Positions 31,440 through 39,622 of a stretch of DNA of 64,000 nucleotides are shown here, in pieces. Below the pieces are notes generated by a model. That model was not told the DNA's origin, ran no database searches, and saw nothing but the letters and a program-made list of their open reading frames with translations. The first letter of the stretch is position 1. Every line of letters starts with the position of its first letter. The stretch is from positions 1 to 64,000 of the forward strand of contig JBDSDD010000010.1 of assembly GCA_039920745.1 (NCBI GenBank). Reading direction: 5' to 3'. The position numbers and the translations under genes are program-made. The DNA is from Scleromatobacter sp039920745. Its GTDB lineage: Bacteria > Pseudomonadota > Gammaproteobacteria > Burkholderiales > Burkholderiaceae_C.

Positions 31440-31784
31440 ATGCAGCCCAGGCGCCAACAGCCCGTCACGCTCGCCGACCGCGGCATGGCCGCGAGCCTTT
31501 GCGCGCTCTTCGTCAGTGCAACGCTGGCTGTGCTGCTCGTCGGCTTCTTCTGCGTTTTCCGGGGCTTTGGAGCGCAAATGATCTTGCGAATCCACCTGGT
31601 GCACGCCTGGAGCGCCTGCGTCGGAGCGGCCACGCTGCTGGGCTTCGTGACCGGCAGCGAGCCGCTGCCGGACCTGCTCGCGCATTTCTGGGGCACCGCC
31701 AAGCCGCGACGGCTCGAGCTGACGCTGGGCCTGTGGGCGGCGGTGGCGGTGGTCGCGGTGGTCGCCGAACTGGCCAGCCGCTGA
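31440..31784 (+). CDS. Small hypothetical membrane protein
   Basis: A 114-residue protein with three hydrophobic segments: ASLCALFVSATLAVLLVGFFCVF, a weaker one around AWSACVGAATLLGFVTG, and LTLGLWAAVAVVAVVAEL at the C-terminus. I do not recognise the family. The ATG at 31440 is chosen over an upstream in-frame ATG because TACAGT (31429-31434) lies five bases before it, a pattern of possible leaderless start seen elsewhere in this window. It is 87 bp upstream of the methyltransferase gene. Confidence 0.55.
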   Translation: MQPRRQQPVTLADRGMAASLCALFVSATLAVLLVGFFCVFRGFGAQMILRIHLVHAWSACVGAATLLGFVTGSEPLPDLLAHFWGTAKPRRLELTLGLWAAVAVVAVVAELASR

Positions 31785-31871
31785 TCGGCCCTGGCCACCA
31801 CGACCACCGACAGGGAGCCACGTGCCTATCCATCGACGTCTCGTCCAGCGGCCGCGTGCCCGATCTTCAAC

Positions 31872-32651
31872 ATGACCAGCTCTTGCGGCAACCTCGAAGA
31901 GTTCACCGATCCGCTCAACTACGACCTTGAGCAAGGCCCGCTGTCGCAGGCCCGCATCGAGTTCTGGCGTCGGATGGCGCAGCAGTTCGGCGGGCCGGTG
32001 CTGGAACTCGGCTGCGGCACCGGCCTGGTGGCGATTCCCGTGGCGGCGATGGGCCTGTCGGTCACCGGCGTCGATCTCTGCGCGCCCCTGCTCGCGCACG
32101 CGCAGGCGAAGGCCTTGCGCGACGACGTCGACGTGCGCTGGGTGCAGTCCGACGTGCGCGCGCTCGCGCTGCCGCGCCGCTTCGGCTTCGTGATCCTCAC
32201 CGGCAACGCGTTCCAGGCCTTCCTCACGAAGGCCGACCAGCGGGCCTTGATGGCCACCGTGCGCGGCCACCTGGCGCCCGAGGGCGTGTTCGGATTCGAG
32301 ACGCGCAACCCCGCGGGGCACGCACTGCGCGACGAGCCGGAGGGCCCGACCGAGATCGACTACGTCGACGTGGCCGGACGGCGGGTGCTGCTGACATCGA
32401 GCCAGCGCTGGGACGAGGCTGCGCAGGTGATCCACTGGACGACATACCGTCGCTGGACTTCGGCGGACGGCGCGCCGCAGGAGCGCACGACGCGCATCGC
32501 ATGCCGCTTCACGAGCCCCGACGACATCGAGGATCTGCTCGACGCAGCCGGCCTCGAGATCGTCACGCAATACGGCGACTGGAACTTCTCGCCCTTCCGT
32601 GCCAGCGGCGAGCGGCTCATCACGCTGTGCCGGCTTCGCGCGGGCGCGTGA
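31872..32651 (+). CDS. Class I SAM-dependent methyltransferase
   Basis: A 259-residue protein with SAM motif I VLELGCGTGL (44-53), the acidic motif II VTGVDLCAPLL and the post-I segment DVRALALPRRFGFVILTGNAFQ. The C-terminal half carries a beta-sheet insertion (VLLTSSQRWDEAAQVIHWTTYRRW) like those of small-molecule O- or N-methyltransferases such as glycine/sarcosine-type enzymes. The substrate cannot be deduced and the neighbours give no clue. It is convergent with minE. Confidence 0.8.
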   Translation: MTSSCGNLEEFTDPLNYDLEQGPLSQARIEFWRRMAQQFGGPVLELGCGTGLVAIPVAAMGLSVTGVDLCAPLLAHAQAKALRDDVDVRWVQSDVRALALPRRFGFVILTGNAFQAFLTKADQRALMATVRGHLAPEGVFGFETRNPAGHALRDEPEGPTEIDYVDVAGRRVLLTSSQRWDEAAQVIHWTTYRRWTSADGAPQERTTRIACRFTSPDDIEDLLDAAGLEIVTQYGDWNFSPFRASGERLITLCRLRAGA

Positions 32652-32679
32652 CGCGCGGCACGCGCATGACGCACCCGCG

Positions 32680-32937
32680 TCAGCGCGCGGAGTCCGGCAG
32701 CTCGATCTTGACTTCGAGCACCTCGAGGTCGTCCTGGCGTTCCAGGTGCACCTTGATGTCCTCGGGATTGATCGACACGTACTTCGAGATCACCGCGATC
32801 AGTTCGCGCTGCAGCGCGGGCAGGTAGTCGGCCTTCGAGCGACCGCCGCGCTCGTGCGCGAGGATGATCTGCAGCCGCTCCTTGGCGACCGACGCGGTCT
32901 TCTTCTTTTCGCCGAGCAGGAAGGAGAACAAGGACAT
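32680..32937 (-). CDS. minE: Cell division topological specificity factor MinE
   Basis: An 85-residue MinE. The N-terminal amphipathic membrane-targeting helix MSLFSFLLG is followed by the MinD-activating segment with AKERLQIILAHER and the C-terminal topology domain. It displaces MinC and stimulates the MinD ATPase, driving pole-to-pole oscillation. The ATG at 32937 overlaps the minD stop (ATGA). The long in-frame extension upstream is the minD region read in another frame. Confidence 0.96.
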   Translation of the reverse strand: MSLFSFLLGEKKKTASVAKERLQIILAHERGGRSKADYLPALQRELIAVISKYVSINPEDIKVHLERQDDLEVLEVKIELPDSAR

Positions 32938-33755
32938 CACTTGCCACCTCCGAACAGGCGCTTGAAGAAGCCCGCCTTGACGTTGTCGACGAAGCGCATC
33001 GGCTTGTCTTCGCCGAGGAAGCGGGCGACGAGGTCGGTGTAGGCCTCGGACACGTCGGACTCCTTCAGGTGGATCGCCGGCGTGCCCTGGTTGGACGCCT
33101 GCAGCACGCTTTCCGACTCGGGGATCACGCCCATCAGCGGGATGCGCAGGATCTCCTGGATATCGGTGACCGACAGCATCTGGCCTTCCTCGACGCGCGC
33201 CGGGTTGTAGCGCGTGATGACCAGGTGCTCCTTGATGGGCTCGGCGCCGTCGATCGCGCGCTTGGTCTTGCTGCCCAGCATGCCGATGATGCGGTCGGAG
33301 TCGCGCACCGAAGAGACCTCCGGGTTGGTGACCACCAGCGCCTCGTCGGCGAAGTGCATCGCCAGCAGCGCGCCCGTCTCGATGCCGGCCGGCGAATCGC
33401 AGACGATGTAGTCGAAGCCCATCTCGGCGAGTTCCTTGAGCACGCGCTCGACGCCGTCCTTGGTCAGGGCCTCCTTGTCGCGCGTCTGCGAGGCCGGCAG
33501 CACGAACAGGTTGTCGCACTGCTTGTCCTTGATCAGCGTCTGGTGCAGGTTGGCTTCGTTGTTGATCACGTTGATCAGGTCGTAGACCACGCGACGCTCG
33601 CAGCCCATGATCAGGTCGAGGTTGCGCAGGCCGACGTCGAAGTCGATCACGGCTGTCTTGTGGCCGCGCAGCGCGAGGCCAGTCGAGAAGCTCGCGCTGG
33701 TGGTGGTCTTGCCGACCCCGCCCTTGCCGGAGGTGACGACGACGATCTTTGCCAT
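32937..33755 (-). CDS. minD: Septum site-determining ATPase MinD
   Basis: A 272-residue deviant Walker ATPase. The motif KGGVGKTTTSA (about 10-20) carries the signature lysine. DFDVGLRNLDLIMGCERRVVYD and IVCDSPAGIETGA are family motifs, and the C-terminal membrane-targeting helix GFFKRLFGG is intact. It binds the inner membrane when ATP-bound, recruits MinC and is released by MinE. It is 24 bases downstream of minC and overlaps minE. Confidence 0.97.
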   Translation of the reverse strand: MAKIVVVTSGKGGVGKTTTSASFSTGLALRGHKTAVIDFDVGLRNLDLIMGCERRVVYDLINVINNEANLHQTLIKDKQCDNLFVLPASQTRDKEALTKDGVERVLKELAEMGFDYIVCDSPAGIETGALLAMHFADEALVVTNPEVSSVRDSDRIIGMLGSKTKRAIDGAEPIKEHLVITRYNPARVEEGQMLSVTDIQEILRIPLMGVIPESESVLQASNQGTPAIHLKESDVSEAYTDLVARFLGEDKPMRFVDNVKAGFFKRLFGGGK

Positions 33756-33779
33756 TGAGTGGAATCCTGAAGAAAGAAG

Positions 33780-34520
33780 TTAGATCTTGAGCGGCGTCAT
33801 GACGAGCACGCCGTCGACCAGCCGCACCATGGCGGGCTTGCCGGCCACGTCCTTGGGCAACGGCGTTTCGGTGGTGCGGTAGACGCCGGCGATGGCGATG
33901 AGTTCGGGCTCGAGGCAGGTCGTGAAGATGCGCGCCCCGGTGTTGCCGCGCGAACCGGCGATGGCCTTGCCGCGCAGCGGGCCGTAGACGTGGACGTTGC
34001 CGTCAGCCAGAACCTCGGCGCCAGCGTTGACGGCACCCTGCACGATGAGGTCGCCGCCCTTGGCGTAGGCCTGCTGGCCGGAGCGCAGCGGCTTGTCGAC
34101 GATCAGCGTGGGCACGTGCACCGGCACCTCGCGCACGACCTCGACTTCGCGAATCACTTCCACCTCGACCGCACGCGGCTTTTGCGGCGGCGCGACGTCG
34201 GGTGCGGCGGCCAGGCCCGCAGCCAGCGCGTCGGCCATCTGCGCCGCGTTGCCGCCGGTGACCAGCGATGGACACATGCGGTGCTTGCGCAACGCGGCCA
34301 CGACGGCGTCGAACGCGATCGGCTCTTCGCGCTCGCGCACGGGCGCGAGGTCGATGACGACCGGGTCGTTGTCGAAGAAATTGGGCGTGTCGCCCAGGCG
34401 TTGCTGCAATTCGTCCGCGAGGACGGCGGCGTCGGCCTGGTGCAGCACCACGGTGACCAGCGGCAGGCTGGTGTCCTTCAGTTCGAACGCAAACGGAATC
34501 ACTGTCGAGTCGGCAACCAT
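33780..34520 (-). CDS. minC: Septum site-determining protein MinC
   Basis: A 246-residue FtsZ antagonist. The N-terminal domain runs from ADSTVIPFAFELKDTSLPLVTVVLH to about residue 105, a linker of charged repeats (EVEVIREVEVVREVP) follows, and the C-terminal beta-helix starts near LIVDKPLRSGQQAYAKGGDLIVQGAVNAGAEV, the dimer and MinD-binding domain. The start is uncertain: an ATG at 34520 is used here, but a GTG at 34538 adds six residues; neither has a good ribosome binding site. First gene of minCDE. Confidence 0.93.
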   Translation of the reverse strand: MVADSTVIPFAFELKDTSLPLVTVVLHQADAAVLADELQQRLGDTPNFFDNDPVVIDLAPVREREEPIAFDAVVAALRKHRMCPSLVTGGNAAQMADALAAGLAAAPDVAPPQKPRAVEVEVIREVEVVREVPVHVPTLIVDKPLRSGQQAYAKGGDLIVQGAVNAGAEVLADGNVHVYGPLRGKAIAGSRGNTGARIFTTCLEPELIAIAGVYRTTETPLPKDVAGKPAMVRLVDGVLVMTPLKI

Positions 34521-34616
34521 CGGCGTCGGGAAGCGCACAAAGCGGCGGAGTTTACCGGGTCGCGATGTCCGCCCTGTAACCGAAGGGTTGGTCCGGTTGC
34601 GTTAAGGTGCGCCCCC

Positions 34617-34994
34617 ATGAACAGCGCCCTCCCCGCCATGCCCGCTCCGGTCGAGCCCGCAAAGCCCGAGCGCTGGCACGTCGACGCCGGTGACGCCGAT
34701 GTCGCCACGCTGGTGATTCCGGCGGACTCGTTGCGCACGCGACATTTCGAGATCGATTGCCGCCTGGTCGTGGCGGCGATCGCCACGGGGGCGCAACACG
34801 GCATGCGCGTGGACGTCGACGGCGGCCTCGAATGGACGCGTCGTGCGCCCACCGAGAACCCGGGCCAGACCGACTCGGTCGACTACCACTTCCGGCGCGA
34901 CCTGCCGCCGGGCAAGCCGCTGCGCATCGTCGTCAAGACCCAGGCCAGGGGCGCGCGCCGCGTTCGGCTGGTGATCGAGGCCGAAGAGAGCTGA
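34617..34994 (+). CDS. Hypothetical protein
   Basis: A 125-residue soluble protein I do not recognise. It is predicted mostly beta: LVIPADSLRTRHFEIDCRLVVAAIA, an internal MRVDVDGGLEW, and a C-terminal RRVRLVIEAEES strand. No signal peptide, motif or Cys pattern suggests a role. The start at 34617 is the only ATG near the beginning; TAAGGT sits eight bases upstream. It diverges from minC with 96 bp between the starts. Confidence 0.55.
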   Translation: MNSALPAMPAPVEPAKPERWHVDAGDADVATLVIPADSLRTRHFEIDCRLVVAAIATGAQHGMRVDVDGGLEWTRRAPTENPGQTDSVDYHFRRDLPPGKPLRIVVKTQARGARRVRLVIEAEES

Positions 34995-35105
34995 TCCGTC
35001 CGGAGCCCCCGGCACGGGTCTCTGCACCTTCGCGCCGATGGACGGGTGCGCGGAGCCGGACCCAAAATCAGCTCATCAATAAAATGCCGACTCCGGAGGG
35101 CCCGC

Positions 35106-35225
35106 GTGACCAGTATCCTGAACAAGATCAAGCCGACGCAAAAGAGCATCCAGAAGGAATACGTCCAGAAGCGCCAGCGCGCGCTGGAAGCCAACGATCC
35201 GGTCAAGACAGAGCACGTCAAGTAG
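35106..35225 (+). CDS. Possible 39-residue Lys-rich protein, perhaps truncated by TAG
   Basis: The GTG at 35106 is preceded by GGAGGG (35095-35100), an excellent ribosome binding site with five-base spacing. The product starts VTSILNKIKPTQ and is rich in Lys, Gln and Arg. Codon third positions are mostly G or C as in real genes here. The TAG at 35223 is followed by a further open in-frame stretch with similar codon use to a TAG ending at 35304 (RVKALLARNGVEADRM is the beginning). So this may be a small protein, or a 66-codon gene interrupted by a nonsense mutation. An overlapping frame from ATG 35084 to 35356 is less convincing. Family unknown. Confidence 0.4.
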   Translation: MTSILNKIKPTQKSIQKEYVQKRQRALEANDPVKTEHVK

Positions 35226-35380
35226 CGGGTGAAGGCGCTGCTCGCACGCAACGGCGTCGAGGCCGACCGCATGCGGGGCGCCGCCCCAGCGTGGCCAGCG
35301 GCGTAGGACAACGTCGCGCCAACCGGCCGGTGGACAACGTGTTCGTGGTGCCGTGAACGCCTGAGCGCCTCGGTCTGCCG

Positions 35381-35386
35381 TATCCT
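35381..35386 (+). promoter_or_regulatory. -10-like hexamer immediately before pssA
   Basis: TATCCT lies exactly six bases upstream of the pssA ATG, so transcription would start at or near the A of the start codon. The same spacing recurs before several other genes here. No ribosome binding site is visible, consistent with a leaderless mRNA. Confidence 0.35.
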
Positions 35387-35392
35387 GCGGCC

Positions 35393-36010
35393 ATGGACAA
35401 ACCGAAGCCGTTCTCGATGATCCGCGAGTTCCACCTCGCGGACTGGTTCACGCTCGCCAACGCGTTCTGCGGCGTGGGCGCGTTGTTTTCCGTGATGACC
35501 TACCTGCAGGTGCACGACGTCCGGCACATCTACTTCGCGTGCTGGCTGATTCCGGCCGCACTGGTGTTCGACGTATTGGACGGCCGGGTCGCGCGCTGGC
35601 GCCAGCAAAGTTCGGAGCTGGGCCGCGAGCTCGACTCGCTCGCCGACGTCATCTCGTTCGGTGTCGCGCCGGCCGCGATCGCGTACGGATGCGGGATGCA
35701 GGGCGCCTTCGACCGCATCGTGCTGGTGTTCTTCGTGGTCTGCGGCGTGTCCCGGCTGGCGCGCTACAACGTCACCGCGGTCAAGCTGTCCGAGGGCGGC
35801 GACAAGGTGAAGTTCTTCGAGGGCACGCCCATCCCGACGTCGTTGCTGCTGGTCATCGTGCAGGGCATCGCCGCCGCGCAGGGCAGCATCGGCGACTCGC
35901 TGTGGCTGGGCGTGACCCAGTTCGGCGGCTTCCGCTTCCATCCGCTGGTGCTGATGTTCGCGGTGTCCGGATCGCTGATGATTTCGCGGATCCGAATTCC
36001 AAAGTTCTAG
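35393..36010 (+). CDS. pssA: CDP-diacylglycerol-serine O-phosphatidyltransferase
   Basis: PssA (type II) makes phosphatidylserine from CDP-diacylglycerol and serine, the precursor of phosphatidylethanolamine. The 205-residue protein has the complete CDP-alcohol phosphotransferase motif DxxDGxxARx8GxxxDxxxD: FDVLDGRVARW, then GRELDSLADVISFG (D60, D63, D81, D85). Several hydrophobic helices place it in the inner membrane. It is shorter than many PssA proteins but carries the whole catalytic core. The related phosphatidylglycerophosphate synthase is less likely, given the FGVAPAAIAY segment. Confidence 0.88.
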   Translation: MDKPKPFSMIREFHLADWFTLANAFCGVGALFSVMTYLQVHDVRHIYFACWLIPAALVFDVLDGRVARWRQQSSELGRELDSLADVISFGVAPAAIAYGCGMQGAFDRIVLVFFVVCGVSRLARYNVTAVKLSEGGDKVKFFEGTPIPTSLLLVIVQGIAAAQGSIGDSLWLGVTQFGGFRFHPLVLMFAVSGSLMISRIRIPKF

Positions 36011-36016
36011 ACAGGC

Positions 36017-36493
36017 TCAGAGTACGCCGGCGAGGCGCTCCAGGTGCGCCGCCATGCCGCGCTTGCGGGCCACCGAGCCGGAGCGGCCGTCTGTAGCGTC
36101 GATGAAGGTCACCTGCTCCGTGAAGCGCAGCCGCGTGCCGTCGGGGTCGCCGATGAATTCGAGGGTGGCGATGGAGACGGAGTGGTGGCTACCGCTCAGG
36201 TGCATGTCGTAGACGTAGACCACGCGGGCCGCCGGCTCGATCACGTGAAAGCGCGCCGTGAACAAGGTTTCGGCGCCGGTCGCCGCGAAGCGCCCGCGCA
36301 ACGTTTCCTGGCCACCGACGCGCAAGTCGATTGAACGCTCCACCGCCGACCAGCCGTCGGGCCCGACGAACCAGCGCGAGCGTGCCGCGGGGTCGGCCCA
36401 GGCCGCATAGACGTCGGCGGGAGAAGCGTCGTAGACACGGTTGATGGAGAAGTCGCCGTGCGTCGTGATCGGGCTGGAGAGCGGTGAGGTCAT
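36017..36493 (-). CDS. SRPBCC (AHA1-like) family protein
   Basis: A 158-residue START-like/AHA1-domain protein: FSINRVYDASPADVYAAWADPAARSRWFVGPDGW at the start, GGQETLRGRF in the middle, then TLEFIGDPDGTRLRFTEQVTFID and a C-terminal amphipathic helix. This family binds hydrophobic ligands or is of unknown function; it is often next to a small regulator. Start is ambiguous (ATG 36493 or 36514). It diverges from ohrR across 76 bp containing palindromes, so it may share its control. Its stop lies seven bases from the pssA stop (convergent). Confidence 0.82.
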   Translation of the reverse strand: MTSPLSSPITTHGDFSINRVYDASPADVYAAWADPAARSRWFVGPDGWSAVERSIDLRVGGQETLRGRFAATGAETLFTARFHVIEPAARVVYVYDMHLSGSHHSVSIATLEFIGDPDGTRLRFTEQVTFIDATDGRSGSVARKRGMAAHLERLAGVL

Positions 36494-36531
36494 GGACGCA
36501 GTATTGCAGGTCATGCCCGAATACCCATTTC

Positions 36532-36558
36532 AATTGTGCGCAATTTAATAGTGCACTA
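36532..36558. promoter_or_regulatory. Candidate OhrR operator
   Basis: Two palindromes lie between the SRPBCC gene and ohrR: AATTG-TGCG-CAATT (36532-36545) and the perfect 10-mer TAGTGCACTA (36549-36558). OhrR sites are AT-rich inverted repeats with AATT half-sites, so the first is a good match in kind; it sits 25-38 bases before the ohrR start and would block its promoter. Confidence 0.55.
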
Positions 36559-36569
36559 CATTCAATTCC

Positions 36570-37064
36570 ATGCCCCGCGCCAAGCACTCCACGCCAACCG
36601 CCGCCCACGCCGCCGACAGCCGCGCCGATGCCTGGCTCACGCTCGACAAGCAGCTCTGCTTCGCGCTGTACTCGGCCTCGCTGGCGATGACCAAGGTCTA
36701 CAAGCCGCTGCTGGCGCCGCTGGGCCTGACCTATCCGCAATACCTGGTCATGCTGGCGCTGTGGGAAGACGACGGCCAGACCGTCAGCGCCCTGGGCGAC
36801 AAGCTGGCTCTCGATTCCGGCACGCTCACCCCGTTGCTCAAGCGCCTCGAGGCGCAAGGCCAGCTCAGCCGCGCACGCGACGCGCAGGACGAGCGGCGCG
36901 TCATCGTGCGCCTGACCGAAGCCGGCCGCAAGCTCAAGATCGCCGCTCGCAGCGTACCGCCGCGGATCGCCCGCTCCACCGGTTGCGAGCTCGGCGAGAT
37001 CGTCGAGCTCACCCGCCATCTCACCAGCGTGCGCGACGCGCTGTCGCGCCAGACCGAGCACTGA
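36570..37064 (+). CDS. ohrR: MarR-family peroxide sensor OhrR
   Basis: A 164-residue MarR-type regulator. The peroxide-reactive Cys is at residue 30 in LDKQLCFALYSASLAMTKVYKPLL, matching the reactive Cys of OhrR. The winged helix follows (LTYPQYLVMLALWEDDGQTVSALGDKLALDSGTLTPLLKRLEAQGQL). Oxidation by organic hydroperoxides should release it from DNA. The ATG lies seven bases after TACATT (36557-36562), so the mRNA may be leaderless. It precedes ohr by 58 bp, the classic regulator-target arrangement. Confidence 0.92.
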   Translation: MPRAKHSTPTAAHAADSRADAWLTLDKQLCFALYSASLAMTKVYKPLLAPLGLTYPQYLVMLALWEDDGQTVSALGDKLALDSGTLTPLLKRLEAQGQLSRARDAQDERRVIVRLTEAGRKLKIAARSVPPRIARSTGCELGEIVELTRHLTSVRDALSRQTEH

Positions 37065-37122
37065 TTTCGTTCACCCGTGCGCGTCTCGACGAGCCGCGCC
37101 AACCCACCCCAAGGAGCCCGCC

Positions 37123-37560
37123 ATGTCCCCCGAAAAAATCCTCTACACCGCCACCGCCACCGCCACGGGCGGCCGCACCGGCACCGCCAAGTCTTCAGAC
37201 GGCGTGCTCGACGTCAAGCTGACCACCGTCAAGGAACTCGGCGGCGACGGCGCCGTCGGCACCAACCCGGAACAACTGTTCGCGGCCGGCTACTCGGCTT
37301 GCTTCATCGGCGCGATGAAGGCCGTGGCGTTCGGCATGACCGGCGGCCCGAAGATCGCGCTGCCAGGCGAAGTCTCGATCACGTCCGACGTCGGCATCGG
37401 CCCGATCCCCGGCGGCTTCGGCATCAAGGTCGACATGCGCATTTCGATCCCCGGCATGGACAAGGCCGCCGCCGAGGCGCTGGTCGCCGCTGCGCACCAG
37501 GTGTGCCCGTACTCGAACGCCACCCGCGGCAACATCGACGTCACGCTGACGGTCATTTAG
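37123..37560 (+). CDS. ohr: Organic hydroperoxide resistance protein Ohr
   Basis: A 145-residue thiol peroxidase of the Ohr/OsmC fold that reduces organic and fatty-acid hydroperoxides. The two catalytic Cys are C60 (GYSACFIGAMK) and C128 (AHQVCPYSNATRGN), and KILYTATATATGGRTG opens the domain. The conserved Arg is in GGRTG. A ribosome binding site AAGGAG lies 10-15 bases before the ATG. It is controlled in all likelihood by the upstream OhrR. A REP-like hairpin begins at its stop codon. Confidence 0.96.
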   Translation: MSPEKILYTATATATGGRTGTAKSSDGVLDVKLTTVKELGGDGAVGTNPEQLFAAGYSACFIGAMKAVAFGMTGGPKIALPGEVSITSDVGIGPIPGGFGIKVDMRISIPGMDKAAAEALVAAAHQVCPYSNATRGNIDVTLTVI

Positions 37561-37609
37561 GCCCCACGGTCGCTCGCGTTCCCTGCCCCCGAGGGGCCAG
37601 CCGCGAGCG
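37560..37609 (+). repeat. REP-like GC-rich repeat, copy 3, at the ohr 3' end
   Basis: Nested stem-loop: outer arms CGCTCGCG (37571-37578) and CGCGAGCG (37602-37609), inner CCCC-GA-GGGG within CTGCCCCCGAGGGGC. Its first 14 bases (GGCCCCACGGTCGC) recur exactly after rho at 53336. It probably limits read-through and stabilises the ohr mRNA 3' end. Confidence 0.6.
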
Positions 37610-37776
37610 GCCCGGCAGAGCCGGATCCGCCGCTCCCTTGAACTTCGATTCAACGGGAGAGCGCCGGCGGCGGTGCTGAGAGGCGTCGCTACCCGGTTTG
37701 CGAAGAATGTCACCGAACAAGCCCGCCTCGCGCGGGCCTGATCGGTTTACCGGGACGCTGTCGGGCAGGCGTCACC

Positions 37777-37782
37777 TATCAT
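37777..37782 (+). promoter_or_regulatory. -10-like hexamer before the GTG start at 37789
   Basis: TATCAT sits six bases before the GTG start codon, which would place the transcription start at the start codon. No ribosome binding site is seen. A -35 element is not clear. Confidence 0.35.
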
Positions 37783-37788
37783 CCCGCA

Positions 37789-38655
37789 GTGCACAATCGC
37801 CGGCCCTTGCTCCTCGCGTCGACACTGGCCGCCGTCCTGGTGGCCGGCGCGCTGGTCTACGGGATGAGCCACGGGACGGTGGCGGCGGTTTCCAGCGTGC
37901 CCGCCGCCGAGCCGCAGCTCGCGATGACGGCCGGGCCGGACCTCGCGGTCAATGCGCCGGCGGAGCCACCCAGCGCCCCGGCACCGGCGCCGCGCGCGGC
38001 CATCCGCTTCGAGTCGCTGTCGCAGAAGGTCGACCGCCTGGCCCGCTCCAAGGATCCCGTCGACGCGTTCACCGCCTACCAGCTCGTCACCACCTGCATC
38101 TGGGCGCGCGACCATGAAGGCTGGATGGCGCACCACATCCTGCCCGGCGACCGCGAGATGCTGCCGACCACGCAGCAGGCCTGCGGCGACATCGCCTCCG
38201 ACCAGATCCAGAGCCGCCTGCGCTGGCTCGAACGCGCCGCGCTCGCAGGCGTGCACCATGCGGCCACCGAGATGCTCAACGAAGGCCCGGACGGCTTGGG
38301 CATCAGCGGCAGCAGCGACATCGCGGCCCCCGAGAACGCGGCGTGGAAACAGCGCGTCGAGGCCGCGCTCGACGCCGGCGTGCACACCTGCGATTCCGCT
38401 TCGCTGGAGAACCGCGTCAACAGCTACGAGACCGGCCTGGGCGTCGAGCTGGATCGCGCCAAGGCCCTCACCTACTGGGTCGCCTACATGGCATGCCGCC
38501 AGGGCACCGAGAACGGCACGGACCCCGCGCTCGCCAGCGGCGACAGCGTCACGCAACGCATGGGCACCACGCTCACCGCCGACCAGATCGCCAAGGCGAT
38601 CTCGGACGGGCAACAGCTCGCGCACAGCGCGCGGCCGTTGCCGGGCGATCACTGA
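37789..38655 (+). CDS. Hypothetical exported or membrane-anchored protein
   Basis: A 288-residue protein starting with GTG. RPLLLASTLAAVLVAGALVYGMS (5-28) is a signal or anchor, then a Pro/Ala linker to about 68, then a helical domain of about 200 residues. The domain contains DPVDAFTAYQLVTTCIWARDHEGW, LRWLERAALAGVHHAATEMLNEGPDG and a later SYETGLGVELDRAKALTYWVAYMAC; the pattern suggests a SEL1/TPR-like helical repeat with Cys that could pair. I cannot name a family. The end overlaps the convergent asparaginase gene by seven bases. Confidence 0.6.
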   Translation: MHNRRPLLLASTLAAVLVAGALVYGMSHGTVAAVSSVPAAEPQLAMTAGPDLAVNAPAEPPSAPAPAPRAAIRFESLSQKVDRLARSKDPVDAFTAYQLVTTCIWARDHEGWMAHHILPGDREMLPTTQQACGDIASDQIQSRLRWLERAALAGVHHAATEMLNEGPDGLGISGSSDIAAPENAAWKQRVEAALDAGVHTCDSASLENRVNSYETGLGVELDRAKALTYWVAYMACRQGTENGTDPALASGDSVTQRMGTTLTADQIAKAISDGQQLAHSARPLPGDH

Positions 38656-39593
38656 GGCGGCGCGAGCAGCGCGAGCTGCAGTTCGACGCGCGCCTGCACG
38701 GCGCTGAGGTCGCCGGCGGCTTCGGCGTCGCCTGCGTCGCTGGCCAGCACCGGCCCGAACACGCAGCGACTCGCGCGCCTCACGCGCACGCCGGCGTCAC
38801 GCGCCCGCGCAATGGCCGCGGCCAGCCGGGTGCTGGTGCTGCCGTGCCCGGTGCCGGCGACGACCAGGCCCTGCGCGCCCGCGCCGACCGCGGCGTCGAC
38901 CAGCCCGCCATCGGCGCCCGCATGATTGAGCACGATGTCGACCCGCGGCCAGGCCGCGGCCGGCGCGGCGATGCGCGCCAAGCCCAGCGGCTCGCCCTCG
39001 GGCCACGCGCGGAACTGGCGCATCGCGCCGCCCTCCAGCCGCGCGATCGGGCCGCAGTCGCTGCTGGCGAACGCGCTGGTCTGAAGCGTGTGGACCTTGC
39101 GCAGCCCCACCGCGGACCAGGCCGCGCCGGCGAAGACGACGCTGACGCCGCGCGCATCGGCGCTCTCGGCCACGCTCACGGCGTCAAGCAGGTTGGCCGG
39201 GCCGTCGGCGGACAGCGCGCTGGCCGGGCGCATCGCCGCGGTCAGCACGACGGGCTTGGCCGGCGCGAGCACGCGGTGCAGGAAGTAAGCGGTCTCCTCG
39301 AGGGTGTCGGTGCCGTGGGTGATGACGACGCCGGCGACCTCGGCCCGCGCGAGGTGGTGCGCCACGCGAGCGGCCAGGCGCTGCCAGGTGGCGATGTCCA
39401 TGTCCTTGCTGTCGATGGCCGCGACGGATTCGGCCTCGAGGCGGTGGTCGGCCAGCGCCGGCACGGCGCCGATCAGGGCGTCGACTCCCAGGGCGCCGGC
39501 GCGGTAGCCGGTGGTGTCGGTGCTGCTGGCGGCGGTGCCGGCGATCGTCCCGCCCGTGGCGAGAATCACGACAAGCGGCATGGGGCTTTGCAT
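38649..39593 (-). CDS. L-asparaginase
   Basis: A 314-residue asparaginase of the type I/II fold. The two active-site Thr motifs are visible: LATGGTIAGTA at the N-terminus and ITHGTDTLEETAYFL near residues 90-105; VVLTAAMRPASALSADGPANLLDAV is also diagnostic. It hydrolyses asparagine to aspartate. There is no signal peptide, so it is probably cytoplasmic, although the sequence is close to type II proteins. A start at 39581 is also possible. It diverges from lexA, with the lexA promoter region reaching its start. Confidence 0.9.
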   Translation of the reverse strand: MQSPMPLVVILATGGTIAGTAASSTDTTGYRAGALGVDALIGAVPALADHRLEAESVAAIDSKDMDIATWQRLAARVAHHLARAEVAGVVITHGTDTLEETAYFLHRVLAPAKPVVLTAAMRPASALSADGPANLLDAVSVAESADARGVSVVFAGAAWSAVGLRKVHTLQTSAFASSDCGPIARLEGGAMRQFRAWPEGEPLGLARIAAPAAAWPRVDIVLNHAGADGGLVDAAVGAGAQGLVVAGTGHGSTSTRLAAAIARARDAGVRVRRASRCVFGPVLASDAGDAEAAGDLSAVQARVELQLALLAPPQ

Positions 39594-39622
39594 TCTTGGC
39601 AACCTTGGATAAAAATACAGAC

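Noticed and set aside
35084..35356. A 90-codon frame overlapping the small Lys-rich gene
   Set aside because: It lacks a ribosome binding site, and its codon third positions and Arg/Gly-rich composition fit a shadow better than the GTG-started frame.
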